From assembly GCA_964471915.1 (NCBI GenBank), contig CAYYID010000020.1:17234-81233 (forward strand): a stretch of DNA of 64,000 nucleotides, in the 5' to 3' direction. The translations under genes and the position numbers were made by a program. This stretch comes from JAIEPW01 sp964471915 (GTDB taxonomy: Bacteria > Acidobacteriota > Terriglobia > Bryobacterales > Bryobacteraceae). Below, one piece after another: positions 25,231 to 34,202 of this stretch; position 1 is the stretch's first letter; the number at the start of each line of letters is the position of its first letter. The notes beneath the pieces are model-generated. The model had not been told where the DNA came from and did no database searches. It saw nothing but the letters and a program-made list of their open reading frames with translations.

Positions 25231-26802
25231 CTACTGCTGGAGGTCGAGGATCTTGCGCGTCTCGGGGGTGTCGTCCATGACACAGCGGAAGCCGACGATG
25301 TTGCCTTCCTTGCCGTAAGCCTGGCGGTAAGAGATCCGCAGGTGCTGGCGGGCGTCGCTGTACCAGGAGCCGCCGCGCGCCACCTTCTCCTTGCCGGCCT
25401 CCGGACCCTGAGGGTCCGCTTTCTGGGAGGCGGCGTAGTAGCCCGCGCCGTACCAATCGTTTACCCACTCCCAGAGGTTGCCGAACATGTCGTAGAGGCC
25501 CCAGGGGTTGGCGTCGAAGCTCCGGACCGGCGCGGTGTCCTGGTCATAGCGATCGTTGCCGCTCTGTCCGGCGAAGTTCGCCTTGTCCCGGCTGTTCTCG
25601 TCGTTGAGGGGCACCACTTCGTCCGGGACCCCGGCCCGCGCGGCGTACTCCCATTCCGCCTCCGTGGGCAGCCGCCCGCCGACCCAGCCGCAGTATTCGT
25701 TGGCTTCGCTCCATTTCACGCTGTGGATCGGGTGTCCGGTGTGCTTTTCCCACTTGCCGTCGCCGATGGGTCCGCGCGGCAGCTTGCGATTCTTGTCGGC
25801 ATCGACGAAGCGGCGATAAGCGTCCACGGTGACCTCCGTCCGCCCGATCCAAAATGGCTTGGAGATCGTCACGTCGTGCTGGGGCTTTTCGTGGTTCTCG
25901 CACTTCTTGTCGTTGGGAACGCAGCCCATCTTGAACGTTCCCGACGGAACCCACACGTACTCCTGGCGGTCGCGGCGGTTGGACCGGAACGTTCCGACCG
26001 TGGGCCCGGCGATCTTTGTGATCACCACCGGCGCGACCTTCTCGGGCTCCAGGAAGTAAAACTGTTGGGTCAGCTTCGGCAGGTAAAACGGCTGCTGCGC
26101 CATTTGCGAGCCGACCATCGCGGCGCGTTGCGCCTCCGAAAAGACGCCCAGCAGGTCGGGCCCGCGCTTGCCGATCGCGTCGGCCAGCGCTTTCGTGAAC
26201 AGGCCGACGCCGTCGGCAAAGGGCTTTTTGATGACGCCGTTGGGCTGCGTGGACGACGCGAACACCACCTCGCGCAGTTCGCCCATTTCGAAGTTGGCCA
26301 GGCCCTCACCGGAGACGCCCGGCACCGGGACCTCCAGCGCCCGGGAGGCTTCCAGGATGAGCAACTTCAGGCCGGCGCGTTTCTTGTTCAGCTCTTCGGG
26401 CAGGTTGTCGAACGCGTAGGCGCGCGACTCAATGGCGGAGCGGTCTTTCGGATCGAAGTCCACGGGCAGGAAGTAGTTGATGCCGCCCACCTGCACGGCG
26501 TGTCCCGAGTAATGGATGACGCAGTCGTCACCGGGCTTCAGCCTCGCAAGGAACGCGGGCAGGAGCTTGGCGGGGAACTCGGGCAGGTGGATGTTCTCGA
26601 CGACGGTAACGTCGAAGCCGGCCTTCTTGAGAGCCCCTTCCATCAGCCGCGCCTCCTGTGCGGCGGCCGGCAGGGGCGTAAGCCCCTTGCTATAGGCCGA
26701 GTTCGCGATTACGAGCGCAAAGCGCTTGCCGGCGGCCCCGGCCGGCACTTGGGCCGCCAGTCCGCCACTGAGGGCGAGAACGAGCAAAGCTACGCGCAAC
26801 AT
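25231..26802 (-). CDS. Caspase-like (C14) domain lacking the catalytic Cys, fused to an FGE-sulfatase domain
   Basis: This 523-residue exported protein has a signal peptide (about 1-18). The C14 domain (about 24-250) opens RFALVIANSAY and keeps the His in IHYSGHAVQVGGINYFLPVDF (H101). At the nucleophile position the usual DACR reads EASR (151-154): Asp is Glu and Cys is Ser153. Later caspase blocks are kept (VVFASSTQPNGV, GLFTKAL). From about 285 a formylglycine-generating-enzyme-like domain follows, with YVWVPSGTFKMGC, GGRLPTEAEWEYAARAG, NLWEWVNDWY and ARGGSW. It is probably a catalytically dead or altered caspase coupled to an FGE/lectin-like domain. It sits 15 nt downstream of the large kinase on the same strand, and a TAAAAT -10 lies 9 nt before its ATG. 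Confidence 0.88.
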   Translation of the reverse strand: MLRVALLVLALSGGLAAQVPAGAAGKRFALVIANSAYSKGLTPLPAAAQEARLMEGALKKAGFDVTVVENIHLPEFPAKLLPAFLARLKPGDDCVIHYSGHAVQVGGINYFLPVDFDPKDRSAIESRAYAFDNLPEELNKKRAGLKLLILEASRALEVPVPGVSGEGLANFEMGELREVVFASSTQPNGVIKKPFADGVGLFTKALADAIGKRGPDLLGVFSEAQRAAMVGSQMAQQPFYLPKLTQQFYFLEPEKVAPVVITKIAGPTVGTFRSNRRDRQEYVWVPSGTFKMGCVPNDKKCENHEKPQHDVTISKPFWIGRTEVTVDAYRRFVDADKNRKLPRGPIGDGKWEKHTGHPIHSVKWSEANEYCGWVGGRLPTEAEWEYAARAGVPDEVVPLNDENSRDKANFAGQSGNDRYDQDTAPVRSFDANPWGLYDMFGNLWEWVNDWYGAGYYAASQKADPQGPEAGKEKVARGGSWYSDARQHLRISYRQAYGKEGNIVGFRCVMDDTPETRKILDLQQ

Positions 26803-26811
26803 GTTGGATCT

Positions 26812-26817
26812 ATTTTA
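26812..26817 (-). promoter_or_regulatory. -10 hexamer 9 nt upstream of the pseudo-caspase gene
   Basis: TAAAAT on the minus strand at 26817-26812, with ATG at 26802. It would permit transcription independent of the kinase gene, with an almost leaderless mRNA. Confidence 0.4.
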
Positions 26818-29800
26818 CTATTCCGCTTTTCGCCAGCTTACGGCAATCGAGACGATCGGCCGCCCGCTACGGTTACGAAGAACCACCCGGGAGAACCGGT
26901 TGGCCGCCGACGGCGCCTCCAGGATCTCGACGCCCTCGGGCACCGACAGGCTCACCCCGATGCCGGGGACCGGAGGTCCGGCGAGCGATCCCTTGCCTTC
27001 CAAGTCGTTGTCGCGGCCGCGGATCAGCGTGATGCGCTGCCCGTCGGCGAGGTCCCCGCTCCAGCGCCACACGCCGCGCGGCGCGCCGTAGTACGGGCCG
27101 GTGAGTGCGGGCGGCAGTTCCGCGTTCGGATCCTTGGGCGGCGTCACCGGCGGCGGATTCTGGGTCACGACCGGCGGGGGTGTGACGACCAGCGTGGGGT
27201 TCTGCGTGACTACCTTCGGCGGATCGGGATTGGTCTGGGTGACCGGCTTCGGCGGCTCGACGGGCTTGGGCGGCGCCTCCACCACCAGGGTGACCGACAG
27301 GGTTTCGCCCGATCCGGTTTCCGGACGCACCGAGATAACGCCTGAATGTTGCCCCGGCCCGAGCGAGGACGGCTCCACGCGGACCTTCACCTCGGCCGGC
27401 ACGGTGCCTTCGGCGGGCTCGGTCTTGATCCACGTGTTCGCGGGCGCTATCCGGAACTTTGCGCCGGGTGTGGCGCTCTCCACCTTGAAGGTTTGGGCGC
27501 CAGGGGCAGCGCCCGGTTTCGCGATGAAGGACAACGAAACCGGGGTGAGACTGATGCTGCTGGCGGGCTTGTCGCCACCCCGCGTGGCCAGGTAGCCGCC
27601 GACCGCGCCCAGCACGATGACGCCGATGCCCGCGAAGACCAGCTTGTTCGGACCCTTCTTGCCTTCCGCCTCGGCGATCTTGGACTCGGCCCAGCGGAGC
27701 AACTGGCGGGCGCGCGGGTCCTCTTCCTTGGCGAGCAGGGCCTTGGCGCCGGCCACGACGCCGGCGGCGTCGCCCTTCTGCCGTAACTGTTCGAGCTGCG
27801 CTACCTGCGCGTCCAGCGACGCCTTGGTTTCAAACTCCTTCTTGCCGCTGATGGCAAGCTGCAGGTCGCGCTCGATCGCGGTGTCCTTGGGATACGCCTT
27901 CAGCAGTTGCTGGTACGCCGCGATCGCCGCGTCGAACTGGTTGGAGCGCAGCAGCTGTTCGGCCTGGGCCTTGCCCGCCGTGTAGCGTTCCCGCTGCTCG
28001 TGGGCCGCGCGCTCGCGGGCGATGGCGCCGCGCAGCGCCTGCACTTCGGCGTCGTCGGCGGCGAGTCCGGTCATGGCGCGTTCCGCGTCGGCGAACTGCG
28101 ATTTCTCGAAGAATTCCTGCGACGAGGTCAGTGCTTCGCGCCGCTTCTGCTTGCGGACGCACTCCTCGGCCAGCGCGGTCCAGCGCGGTTCCTTGGGGAA
28201 CTGCCGGCGGCCCTCCTCGATCAGCCGCGCCGCGCCGTCGAAGTCCTCCGCCATCAACCGCTGCTTGGCTTCCGAGAGCTTGGCGTCCAGGTCGTGGCGC
28301 GACTGTTCGCGGTTCAGCCGCTCCTCGAGCTTGCGGAAGACCTCTTCGTCCGGCCGCTCCTGCAAGGCGACGTCCAGATGCAGCCGGGCGGCCTGGTAGT
28401 CGCGCCGGGTCAGCGCGTCCTCGATGGCCTGCGCCGCCCCGCCGATCTGCTGCTGGCGCTCCGCGTTGCGCAGGTTCCGGCGGATCCGCTCCGCCGCGCT
28501 CTTCAAGCCGTCCGCGTGCGGGTACTTGGCCAGCCCTTTCTCGATTTCCTGCAGCGCCGCCGCCCACTCGTACTTGAGCTCGAACTCCATCGCCTTGTCG
28601 AGCGCTTCCTGCACGAACGAGCGGTCCTTCTGCTGCAGTGCCGCCTCGCGGGCCAGTTTCAGGAGTTTCGCGATCTCGGCGTCGTCCGGGTACTTCGCCG
28701 CGGCCTTCTCCAGCACTCCGCAAGCGGCGCCCGCCTGACCGCCAGCCAGCATGCGGTTGGCTTCGGCCAGCGCCTCCGCCACCGCACCGGAACGTTGGAC
28801 GGCTTCCTGGTCGCGCTGGATCTCCTGCTCGAGGTCGGTGAGCGATGCGTCTCCCGGACGTTCCGCGATCAGTTCCCGCACCAGTTTCAGGGCATCGCCG
28901 AACCGGCGGTTTTGGCGCAGGCGCTGGCACTCCTCTACGCGGCTGCGCACCCGCGCTTCCGCCTCGTGCTGCACCTTGCTCCGCTCCACCGCTTCCTTCA
29001 GGCGGAGCAGGCTGGTCTCCTGCGGGAACTTACGCAGGCCTTCATCCAGCCGGCGGAGCGCTTCGTCGAAGCGCTCGTTCTTGTAAAGCCCCCACGCCTC
29101 GCGCCCCAGCCGCTCAATGGCCTCGTTGCGCTGGCGGATGGTCAACTGCTCCCGCGAGCTCTCCAACAGCGCGTGGATGTCCGCGTCCTGTGGATAATCG
29201 ACCGTCAGCCGCTCCAGCCACGGCACGGCCTCGCTGAAGCGCTGCTCGGCCACCAGCTTGCGGACCTTCGCGATTTCCTCGAAGCGCTGCTGCTCCCGCT
29301 CCCGCTGGCCGGCCTTGGCCTGGTTCAGCACTTCTTCGACTTCGCGCGCGTCCGGGAACTTGTCGCGCAGTTGCGCGAGGATCTCGATCGCGTCCGTGTA
29401 GTCGCGCCGCACCAGGTATTGCCGGGCCTCGCCCAGGCGCTGCTGCAGCTCGATCTGCATTTTCCGCGCGCCGAGTTCCTGGCCCAGCTTTTCCACCAGC
29501 TGGCCGGCCTCGGCGTTCTGCGGATCCACCTTCAGCGCTTCGTGCGCCTGCTGCACGGCCTCGGTGAGGTTGGCCTTCATCAGGTGCTTGCGCGCCTCGC
29601 TGAGCAGCGAAGCCACCTGAGTGTTCTTTTCGGCCTCCACCTTGGCGGCGTTCAGCCGCGTCAGGATCTTCTGGTTCTGCGGCTCCAGCTTCAGCGCGTT
29701 GGCGAACAACTCCACGGCCTGCGTGTAGTTCTTGCGCGAAACCTCGGCCTCCGCGCGCTGGATCAGCGACTGCACCGCGCCCACCGCGGTGCGGGTCTTT

Positions 29801-30768
29801 TCCTCGCGCTGCACCATCTCGCGCAGCTTGCGGGCTTCGGCGTTGGTCGGATCCAGGTCCAGGATCCGGCGGACCATGCCCACCGCGGCGTCGATGTTGC
29901 CCTGATCCAGCAGCCCGCGGGCTTCCGCCACCAGTTCGGTGGCGTGACGGCGCTTCAGCTCCGTCAGCACGGGGCCGGTATCCAGCAGCACGTCTTCCAG
30001 GCTCTGGTAGCGATGCTCGGGGTCCTTGGCGAGCATCCGGTTGATGATCGCTTCGAGGTCCTCGGGCACCTCGGGCACCAGAGCGCGCAGTGGCTTGGGG
30101 CTGTCCGCGGCGATCTTGAACATCACCGAAGTCGGCTCCGGCGCGTCGAACGGATTCACGCCCGCCAGCAGCTCGTAGTACACGACGCCGTAGGACCAGA
30201 TGTCGCTGAGTTCGTTGGTGCCGTGGCCGCGCAGTTGCTCCGGCGCCATGTACAGGACGGTGCCGATCAGCAGCCCCTGTTGCGTGAGCCGCGTCGCCAT
30301 GTTGCCCGCCCGCCGCGCGATGCCGAAGTCCATCAGCTTCACGCCGCCGCCGGTCAGCAGCATGATGTTCGCGGGCTTGATGTCGCGGTGGACAATGCCG
30401 GCGCGGTGCGCGCACAGCAGGCCGTCCGCCGCCTGGTACATGATGTCGACCTTCTCCAGCAGCGAGAAGCGCCGGCCGGCCGCGGCCGCCTGCTGCAGGT
30501 CCTGGCCGTCCAGGAACTCCATCACCAGGTACTGCATGCCCTGCTCTTCGCCGAAGTCGTAGACCGTGACGATGTTCTTGTGGTGCAGGTTGCCGCACGC
30601 GGCGGCTTCGTTACGGAAGCGCGTGACCGCGGTTTCGTCGGTTTCGCCGGTCATCACCTTGATGGCGACTACACGGCCCACGGTCGGGTCGAAGGCCTTG
30701 TAGACCTTGCCGAACCCGCCCTGGCCGATCAGGCCGGTGATCTCGTACTTGCCGATGCGATGGAGCAT
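26818..30768 (-). CDS. Giant Ser/Thr protein kinase with helical repeats, membrane anchor and BACON domain
   Basis: This protein has 1316 residues. The kinase domain (about 8-270) has the glycine loop GQGGFG at 15-20, Lys37 (VVAIK), HRDIKPAN, DFGIAR and APE. From about 290 to 1035 there are repeated TPR-like and coiled segments (for example NYTQAVELFANALKLEPQN). A single membrane helix follows near 1042-1062. Outside it lies a BACON/Ig-like domain (about 1070-1165), a Pro/Val/Thr-rich linker (1170-1220, repeats of VVTQNP) and a final small beta domain. It is probably a sensor kinase that binds polymers outside and partners inside. ATG 30768 is preferred to GTG 30774. Confidence 0.92.
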   Translation of the reverse strand: MLHRIGKYEITGLIGQGGFGKVYKAFDPTVGRVVAIKVMTGETDETAVTRFRNEAAACGNLHHKNIVTVYDFGEEQGMQYLVMEFLDGQDLQQAAAAGRRFSLLEKVDIMYQAADGLLCAHRAGIVHRDIKPANIMLLTGGGVKLMDFGIARRAGNMATRLTQQGLLIGTVLYMAPEQLRGHGTNELSDIWSYGVVYYELLAGVNPFDAPEPTSVMFKIAADSPKPLRALVPEVPEDLEAIINRMLAKDPEHRYQSLEDVLLDTGPVLTELKRRHATELVAEARGLLDQGNIDAAVGMVRRILDLDPTNAEARKLREMVQREEKTRTAVGAVQSLIQRAEAEVSRKNYTQAVELFANALKLEPQNQKILTRLNAAKVEAEKNTQVASLLSEARKHLMKANLTEAVQQAHEALKVDPQNAEAGQLVEKLGQELGARKMQIELQQRLGEARQYLVRRDYTDAIEILAQLRDKFPDAREVEEVLNQAKAGQREREQQRFEEIAKVRKLVAEQRFSEAVPWLERLTVDYPQDADIHALLESSREQLTIRQRNEAIERLGREAWGLYKNERFDEALRRLDEGLRKFPQETSLLRLKEAVERSKVQHEAEARVRSRVEECQRLRQNRRFGDALKLVRELIAERPGDASLTDLEQEIQRDQEAVQRSGAVAEALAEANRMLAGGQAGAACGVLEKAAAKYPDDAEIAKLLKLAREAALQQKDRSFVQEALDKAMEFELKYEWAAALQEIEKGLAKYPHADGLKSAAERIRRNLRNAERQQQIGGAAQAIEDALTRRDYQAARLHLDVALQERPDEEVFRKLEERLNREQSRHDLDAKLSEAKQRLMAEDFDGAARLIEEGRRQFPKEPRWTALAEECVRKQKRREALTSSQEFFEKSQFADAERAMTGLAADDAEVQALRGAIARERAAHEQRERYTAGKAQAEQLLRSNQFDAAIAAYQQLLKAYPKDTAIERDLQLAISGKKEFETKASLDAQVAQLEQLRQKGDAAGVVAGAKALLAKEEDPRARQLLRWAESKIAEAEGKKGPNKLVFAGIGVIVLGAVGGYLATRGGDKPASSISLTPVSLSFIAKPGAAPGAQTFKVESATPGAKFRIAPANTWIKTEPAEGTVPAEVKVRVEPSSLGPGQHSGVISVRPETGSGETLSVTLVVEAPPKPVEPPKPVTQTNPDPPKVVTQNPTLVVTPPPVVTQNPPPVTPPKDPNAELPPALTGPYYGAPRGVWRWSGDLADGQRITLIRGRDNDLEGKGSLAGPPVPGIGVSLSVPEGVEILEAPSAANRFSRVVLRNRSGRPIVSIAVSWRKAE

Positions 30769-30863
30769 GGCCACACGGGTGGCGCGCGAGCCGACCTACC
30801 CAGCCGACATTATATGCGAACGGAGGCCCGGTGTCGCCCCCCGTCCGCCCGTAAGCCGTTGGG

Positions 30864-32432
30864 TTAGTAGAGGGAACGGGGACCGTTCTCGGCTCCCAGC
30901 CACAGCGGCCGGGTGGCGGTTTCGCCCGGCGGCAGCACCGTCACTCGCGGCCGGATCACCAGCAGCAGTTCCTGGCGGTCCACGCGATTGTCGGTCTGTC
31001 GGAACAGCGCGCCCAGCCAGGGGATGCGGCCCACCAGCGGCCAGCCCGTCTGCACCGGCGTGATCTGCTCCCCCAGCAGTCCGCTTACGATGGCCGCTTC
31101 GTCGGTCCGTAACCGCACCCGGGACTGGAACTTGCGGCTGGCGATGGCGGGAATCCCGTTCCGGTTGAACTGACCGAGCGCCCGGTAGTCGGCGTCCAGT
31201 TCCAGCGACACTTCGTCCGCGGAATGGATGACCGGGGTGACTTTGAGTTCCACGCCGAGATTCTCGAAGTTGATGGTCGGAGGCGCCACCACTCCTTCGG
31301 GGGCGCCGACGAAGATGCTGGTGACGATCGGGTACCGGTCGCCGATCGAGATGGACGCCGGCATCCCGTCGACGCCCACGATCTCGGTGACCGTCGCGGA
31401 GTTGCTAGCCGTGCGGGACGCGCTGGCCAGCGCGGCGATGCTGGTGATGCCGACCCCGACCAGGCTCTTGCCTCCGCCGATGGTGGCGAGCACCGCGTTC
31501 GCGGGGGCGCCGGACGGCGAGTTCAGCACGCCGCCCAGGTAGGAGACCGGGAACGAGGTCTGGTACTGGAATCCGTACGCCAGCGAGGACGACCGTGAAG
31601 CCGACAGCAGGCTGATCTCCAGGTGGACCTGCCCGCGCGGACGCGACAGGTCCAGCAGCAATTGGGTGGCGGCCAGGACCTTCGTGTTCGAGTCGCGCAG
31701 CAGCACCAGCCGCTTCTGGGGATCGAGGGTGATCCTCCGCAGCTCCAGCATCTGCTGGATCCCGGTTACCAGTTCCTGCGCCTCCTGGATCGAGATCCGG
31801 TCCGGAATCGGCACCAGGCGGACCGAGACGGGGGACAGTTGCTGGCGCTTCTGCGGCAGGTCCCGGGCGATCAGGATCCGGCGCGGGGCGATGGGGATGA
31901 CGAAGCAATCCGACAGCTCTTCGAGGGTGCGCAGCGCCTCCGGTCCCGGAAGCGAGGGAAGCCGTAGCCGGAACCGCGGCGGATCCTGAAACTCGGGGTC
32001 GAAGATCGCGTCCAGCCCGTAGGCCGCGGCCACCTGGCGCCAGACTTCCTTGGGCTCACCGTCGAAATCCAGCGCCCGCGGACCCAGGAACTCGAGCGAC
32101 GGCGGCGGCGCGACGGAGCGCGCCTCGGCGATCTCGGCCGGCGACAGCGTCCCCGTGACGGCCGCGAACTTCGGGTCGCGTGACGGAGCGTCGGGCGAAA
32201 TGGCCAGTCCGGCCGGGATCTGCTGGAGCACGGCCGCCCGCTCCCGGAGCCAGGCGCTGTTCCGGCCGTCCGATTCAAGCGCTTGAGAATAAAGAAAATA
32301 GGCGCGCACCGGCTGTCCCGCTTTCGCGGCCTGGCGGGCTTGCTCTGCCAGGCGGCCAGCGCGGGCCGCGCCACTGTCCGCAGCCCACGCCGCCAGCGAC
32401 ACCACGAGCAGGATCTCGAGCCGGAACTTCAC
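30864..32432 (-). CDS. Secretin-family (type II/IV pilus-like) protein
   Basis: This 522-residue exported protein has a signal peptide (EILLVVSLAAWAAD) and an N-terminal helical repeat. A secretin_N/STN-like region (about 105-230) is followed by a C-terminal secretin domain (about 255-500). The latter shows VHLEISLLSASRSSSLAYGF, NFENLGVELKVTPVI, GLLGEQITPVQTGWPLVGRIPWLGALFR and the closing ELLLVIRPRVT. Secretins form outer-membrane gated rings for type II secretion or type IV pili, but no other pilus gene is nearby, so this may be a stand-alone homologue. It is divergent from the AAA+ gene with 80 nt between them. Confidence 0.87.
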   Translation of the reverse strand: MKFRLEILLVVSLAAWAADSGAARAGRLAEQARQAAKAGQPVRAYFLYSQALESDGRNSAWLRERAAVLQQIPAGLAISPDAPSRDPKFAAVTGTLSPAEIAEARSVAPPPSLEFLGPRALDFDGEPKEVWRQVAAAYGLDAIFDPEFQDPPRFRLRLPSLPGPEALRTLEELSDCFVIPIAPRRILIARDLPQKRQQLSPVSVRLVPIPDRISIQEAQELVTGIQQMLELRRITLDPQKRLVLLRDSNTKVLAATQLLLDLSRPRGQVHLEISLLSASRSSSLAYGFQYQTSFPVSYLGGVLNSPSGAPANAVLATIGGGKSLVGVGITSIAALASASRTASNSATVTEIVGVDGMPASISIGDRYPIVTSIFVGAPEGVVAPPTINFENLGVELKVTPVIHSADEVSLELDADYRALGQFNRNGIPAIASRKFQSRVRLRTDEAAIVSGLLGEQITPVQTGWPLVGRIPWLGALFRQTDNRVDRQELLLVIRPRVTVLPPGETATRPLWLGAENGPRSLY

Positions 32433-32512
32433 CTGGATTCCTGACGCTGGCGGGGCTCGCGCCGTGCAGTAAACTCGCCGCCCGGATCTGTCGATAGGGA
32501 CTCAGGACGCCT

Positions 32513-33769
32513 ATGACCACCTACGCCCCCGTTCGGTCTGCCTACGCTCCCGCAATTCCCCAGACTTTTGAACAGCTTGGGATCCCTCAAGGACTGGTGC
32601 TGGACCTCGTGCTCCGGCGCATGCTGATCGAGGGCAACTCCACGCTGCAGGGGCTGGGGCGGTCGCTGCGGGTGTCGGTTCCGATCGTTGAGCAGATCTT
32701 CCAGCACATGCGCAAGCAGCAACTGGTGGAAGTGAAGGGAATGATCGGCAACGACTACCAGTTCACCCTGTCAGCGGCGGGCAAGCAACTGGCGGGCGAA
32801 CGGTTTCAGATCTCGCAGTATGCCGGCGCCGCGCCGGTCTCCCTGAAGGACTACCACGCCGCCACCAAGGCCCAGGCCGCCAAGGTCCGGGTGGACCGCA
32901 ACTCCCTGCGCAGCGCCTTCAGCGACCTGGTGGTTTCCGACCGGCTGCTGGACCAGTTGGGTCCGGCCATCATTTCGCAGAGTTCCATCTTCGTCTACGG
33001 GCCCACGGGAAACGGAAAGACTTCGCTCGCCGAGCGGATGCTGCGCGTGTACGAGGACGCGATTCTGATCCCCTACGCCGTCGAAGTGGACAACCAGATC
33101 ATCAGTTTGTACGACCCGGTGGTCCACCACGCCATCTCGAACGAGGATGTGGACGTCGACGCCCGCTGGGTGCTGTGCCGCCGGCCGTGCATCGTGGTGG
33201 GCGGCGAATTGATCCCCTCGATGCTGGAATTGCGGCTCGATGAAGCCTCGGGAATTTATGCGGCGCCCCTGCAGATGAAGGCCAACAACGGCATCCTGCT
33301 CATCGACGACTTTGGCCGCCAGTTGATGTCGCCGCGCGACCTGCTGAACCGCTGGATCGTGCCGCTCGACCGGCGCGTCGATTACCTGACGCTGCGCTAC
33401 GGCGTGAAATTCCAGATCCCGTTCGAGCTGATGGTGGTCTTCTCGACTAACCTGGAGCCGTCGGATCTGGCCGACGAAGCGTTCCTGCGCCGCATCCACA
33501 ACAAGATCTTCGTCGAGGCCGTCGACGCCCGCAGCTTCGACATCATCTTCCAGCGGGTGCTTTCCGCGCGGAACCTCACCGGTGAACCGGACGCGGCCGA
33601 GTATCTGCGGAAGCTGTGCCTCCGCGAAGGCCGCACGGAACTGCGCGCCTGCTATCCGAGCGACATCTGCAACATCCTGGCCGCCATCGGCCGCTACGAG
33701 AGCCGGCCGCCCCTGGTGTCCAAGTCGGAACTGGAGCGCGCGACGGCCTTGTACTTCGCCAAGGGCTAG
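32513..33769 (+). CDS. AAA+ ATPase with N-terminal winged-helix domain
   Basis: This 418-residue protein opens with a winged-helix-like segment (about 20-105, MLIEGNSTLQGLGRSLRVS, then QLVEVKGMIGNDYQFTLSAAG). The AAA+ core follows: Walker A GPTGNGKTS near 164-172, Walker B GILLIDDFGR near 262-271, a sensor-1 Asn in VVFSTNLEP and an arginine-finger region FLRRIHNK. It matches a family usually annotated as ATPases with chaperone activity; its client is unknown. It is divergent from the secretin-like gene, so the two may be regulated together. Confidence 0.87.
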   Translation: MTTYAPVRSAYAPAIPQTFEQLGIPQGLVLDLVLRRMLIEGNSTLQGLGRSLRVSVPIVEQIFQHMRKQQLVEVKGMIGNDYQFTLSAAGKQLAGERFQISQYAGAAPVSLKDYHAATKAQAAKVRVDRNSLRSAFSDLVVSDRLLDQLGPAIISQSSIFVYGPTGNGKTSLAERMLRVYEDAILIPYAVEVDNQIISLYDPVVHHAISNEDVDVDARWVLCRRPCIVVGGELIPSMLELRLDEASGIYAAPLQMKANNGILLIDDFGRQLMSPRDLLNRWIVPLDRRVDYLTLRYGVKFQIPFELMVVFSTNLEPSDLADEAFLRRIHNKIFVEAVDARSFDIIFQRVLSARNLTGEPDAAEYLRKLCLREGRTELRACYPSDICNILAAIGRYESRPPLVSKSELERATALYFAKG

Positions 33770-33781
33770 GCCCTGGAAATA

Positions 33782-33815
33782 GAAGAAGGCTCCGGCGGCG
33801 CCGGAGCCCTTCTTC
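33782..33815. terminator. Bidirectional intrinsic terminator
   Basis: GAAGAAGGCTCCGGC (33782-33796) pairs with GCCGGAGCCCTTCTTC (33800-33815) across a 3-nt loop with one bulge, and a T/C-rich run follows. It sits between the convergent AAA+ and cytochrome genes. Confidence 0.8.
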
Positions 33816-33829
33816 CTTCTCGCCCGATC

Positions 33830-34105
33830 TTACTTCTTCAGCGAGTGGACGAACGCCAGCACGTTGGCCAGATCCGCGTCGCTCAGCTTGTTCTTCGGGT
33901 GCTTCTTTTCGCCTTCGACGATCATCTTCGTCAGGTCGGCATCGGACTTCGCGGCGGCGCCCGTCGGGTCCACCTTCTTAGCGGTGTGGCAGGTTTTGCA
34001 GCGCTTCTCATAGATCGCCTTGCCCGCCGCGGCATCGCCGGCCGCCAGCGCCAGTCCGCTCACCAACATCAAGCCACCAATCGATTTCAGAATCACCTGT
34101 TGCAT
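33830..34105 (-). CDS. Small monohaem cytochrome c
   Basis: This 91-residue protein has a signal peptide (SIGGLMLVSGLALA), then AGKAIYEKRCKTCHTAKK with haem site CKTCH at about residue 36. The C-terminal helix is LSDADLANVLAFVHSLK. The axial Met candidate is weak; KMIVEGEKKHP sits where it would be expected. It is probably a periplasmic electron carrier. GGAGGG stands directly before ATG 34105, leaving an unusually short spacing; GTG 34096 is the alternative start. Confidence 0.82.
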   Translation of the reverse strand: MQQVILKSIGGLMLVSGLALAAGDAAAGKAIYEKRCKTCHTAKKVDPTGAAAKSDADLTKMIVEGEKKHPKNKLSDADLANVLAFVHSLKK

Positions 34106-34186
34106 CCCTCCATTGATTTTGACGCGGGCAAACGAATCTCGGTTAACGCGTTGCCGCACGCATTAGTATAGCCGGAGAAAGCGGCC

Positions 34187-34195
34187 TGATAGAAT
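34187..34195 (+). promoter_or_regulatory. Extended -10 seven nt upstream of glyA
   Basis: TG-N-TAGAAT with the hexamer at 34190-34195 and ATG at 34203. There is no Shine-Dalgarno sequence, so the glyA mRNA is likely leaderless. Confidence 0.5.
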
Positions 34196-34202
34196 CAAAA
34201 AG

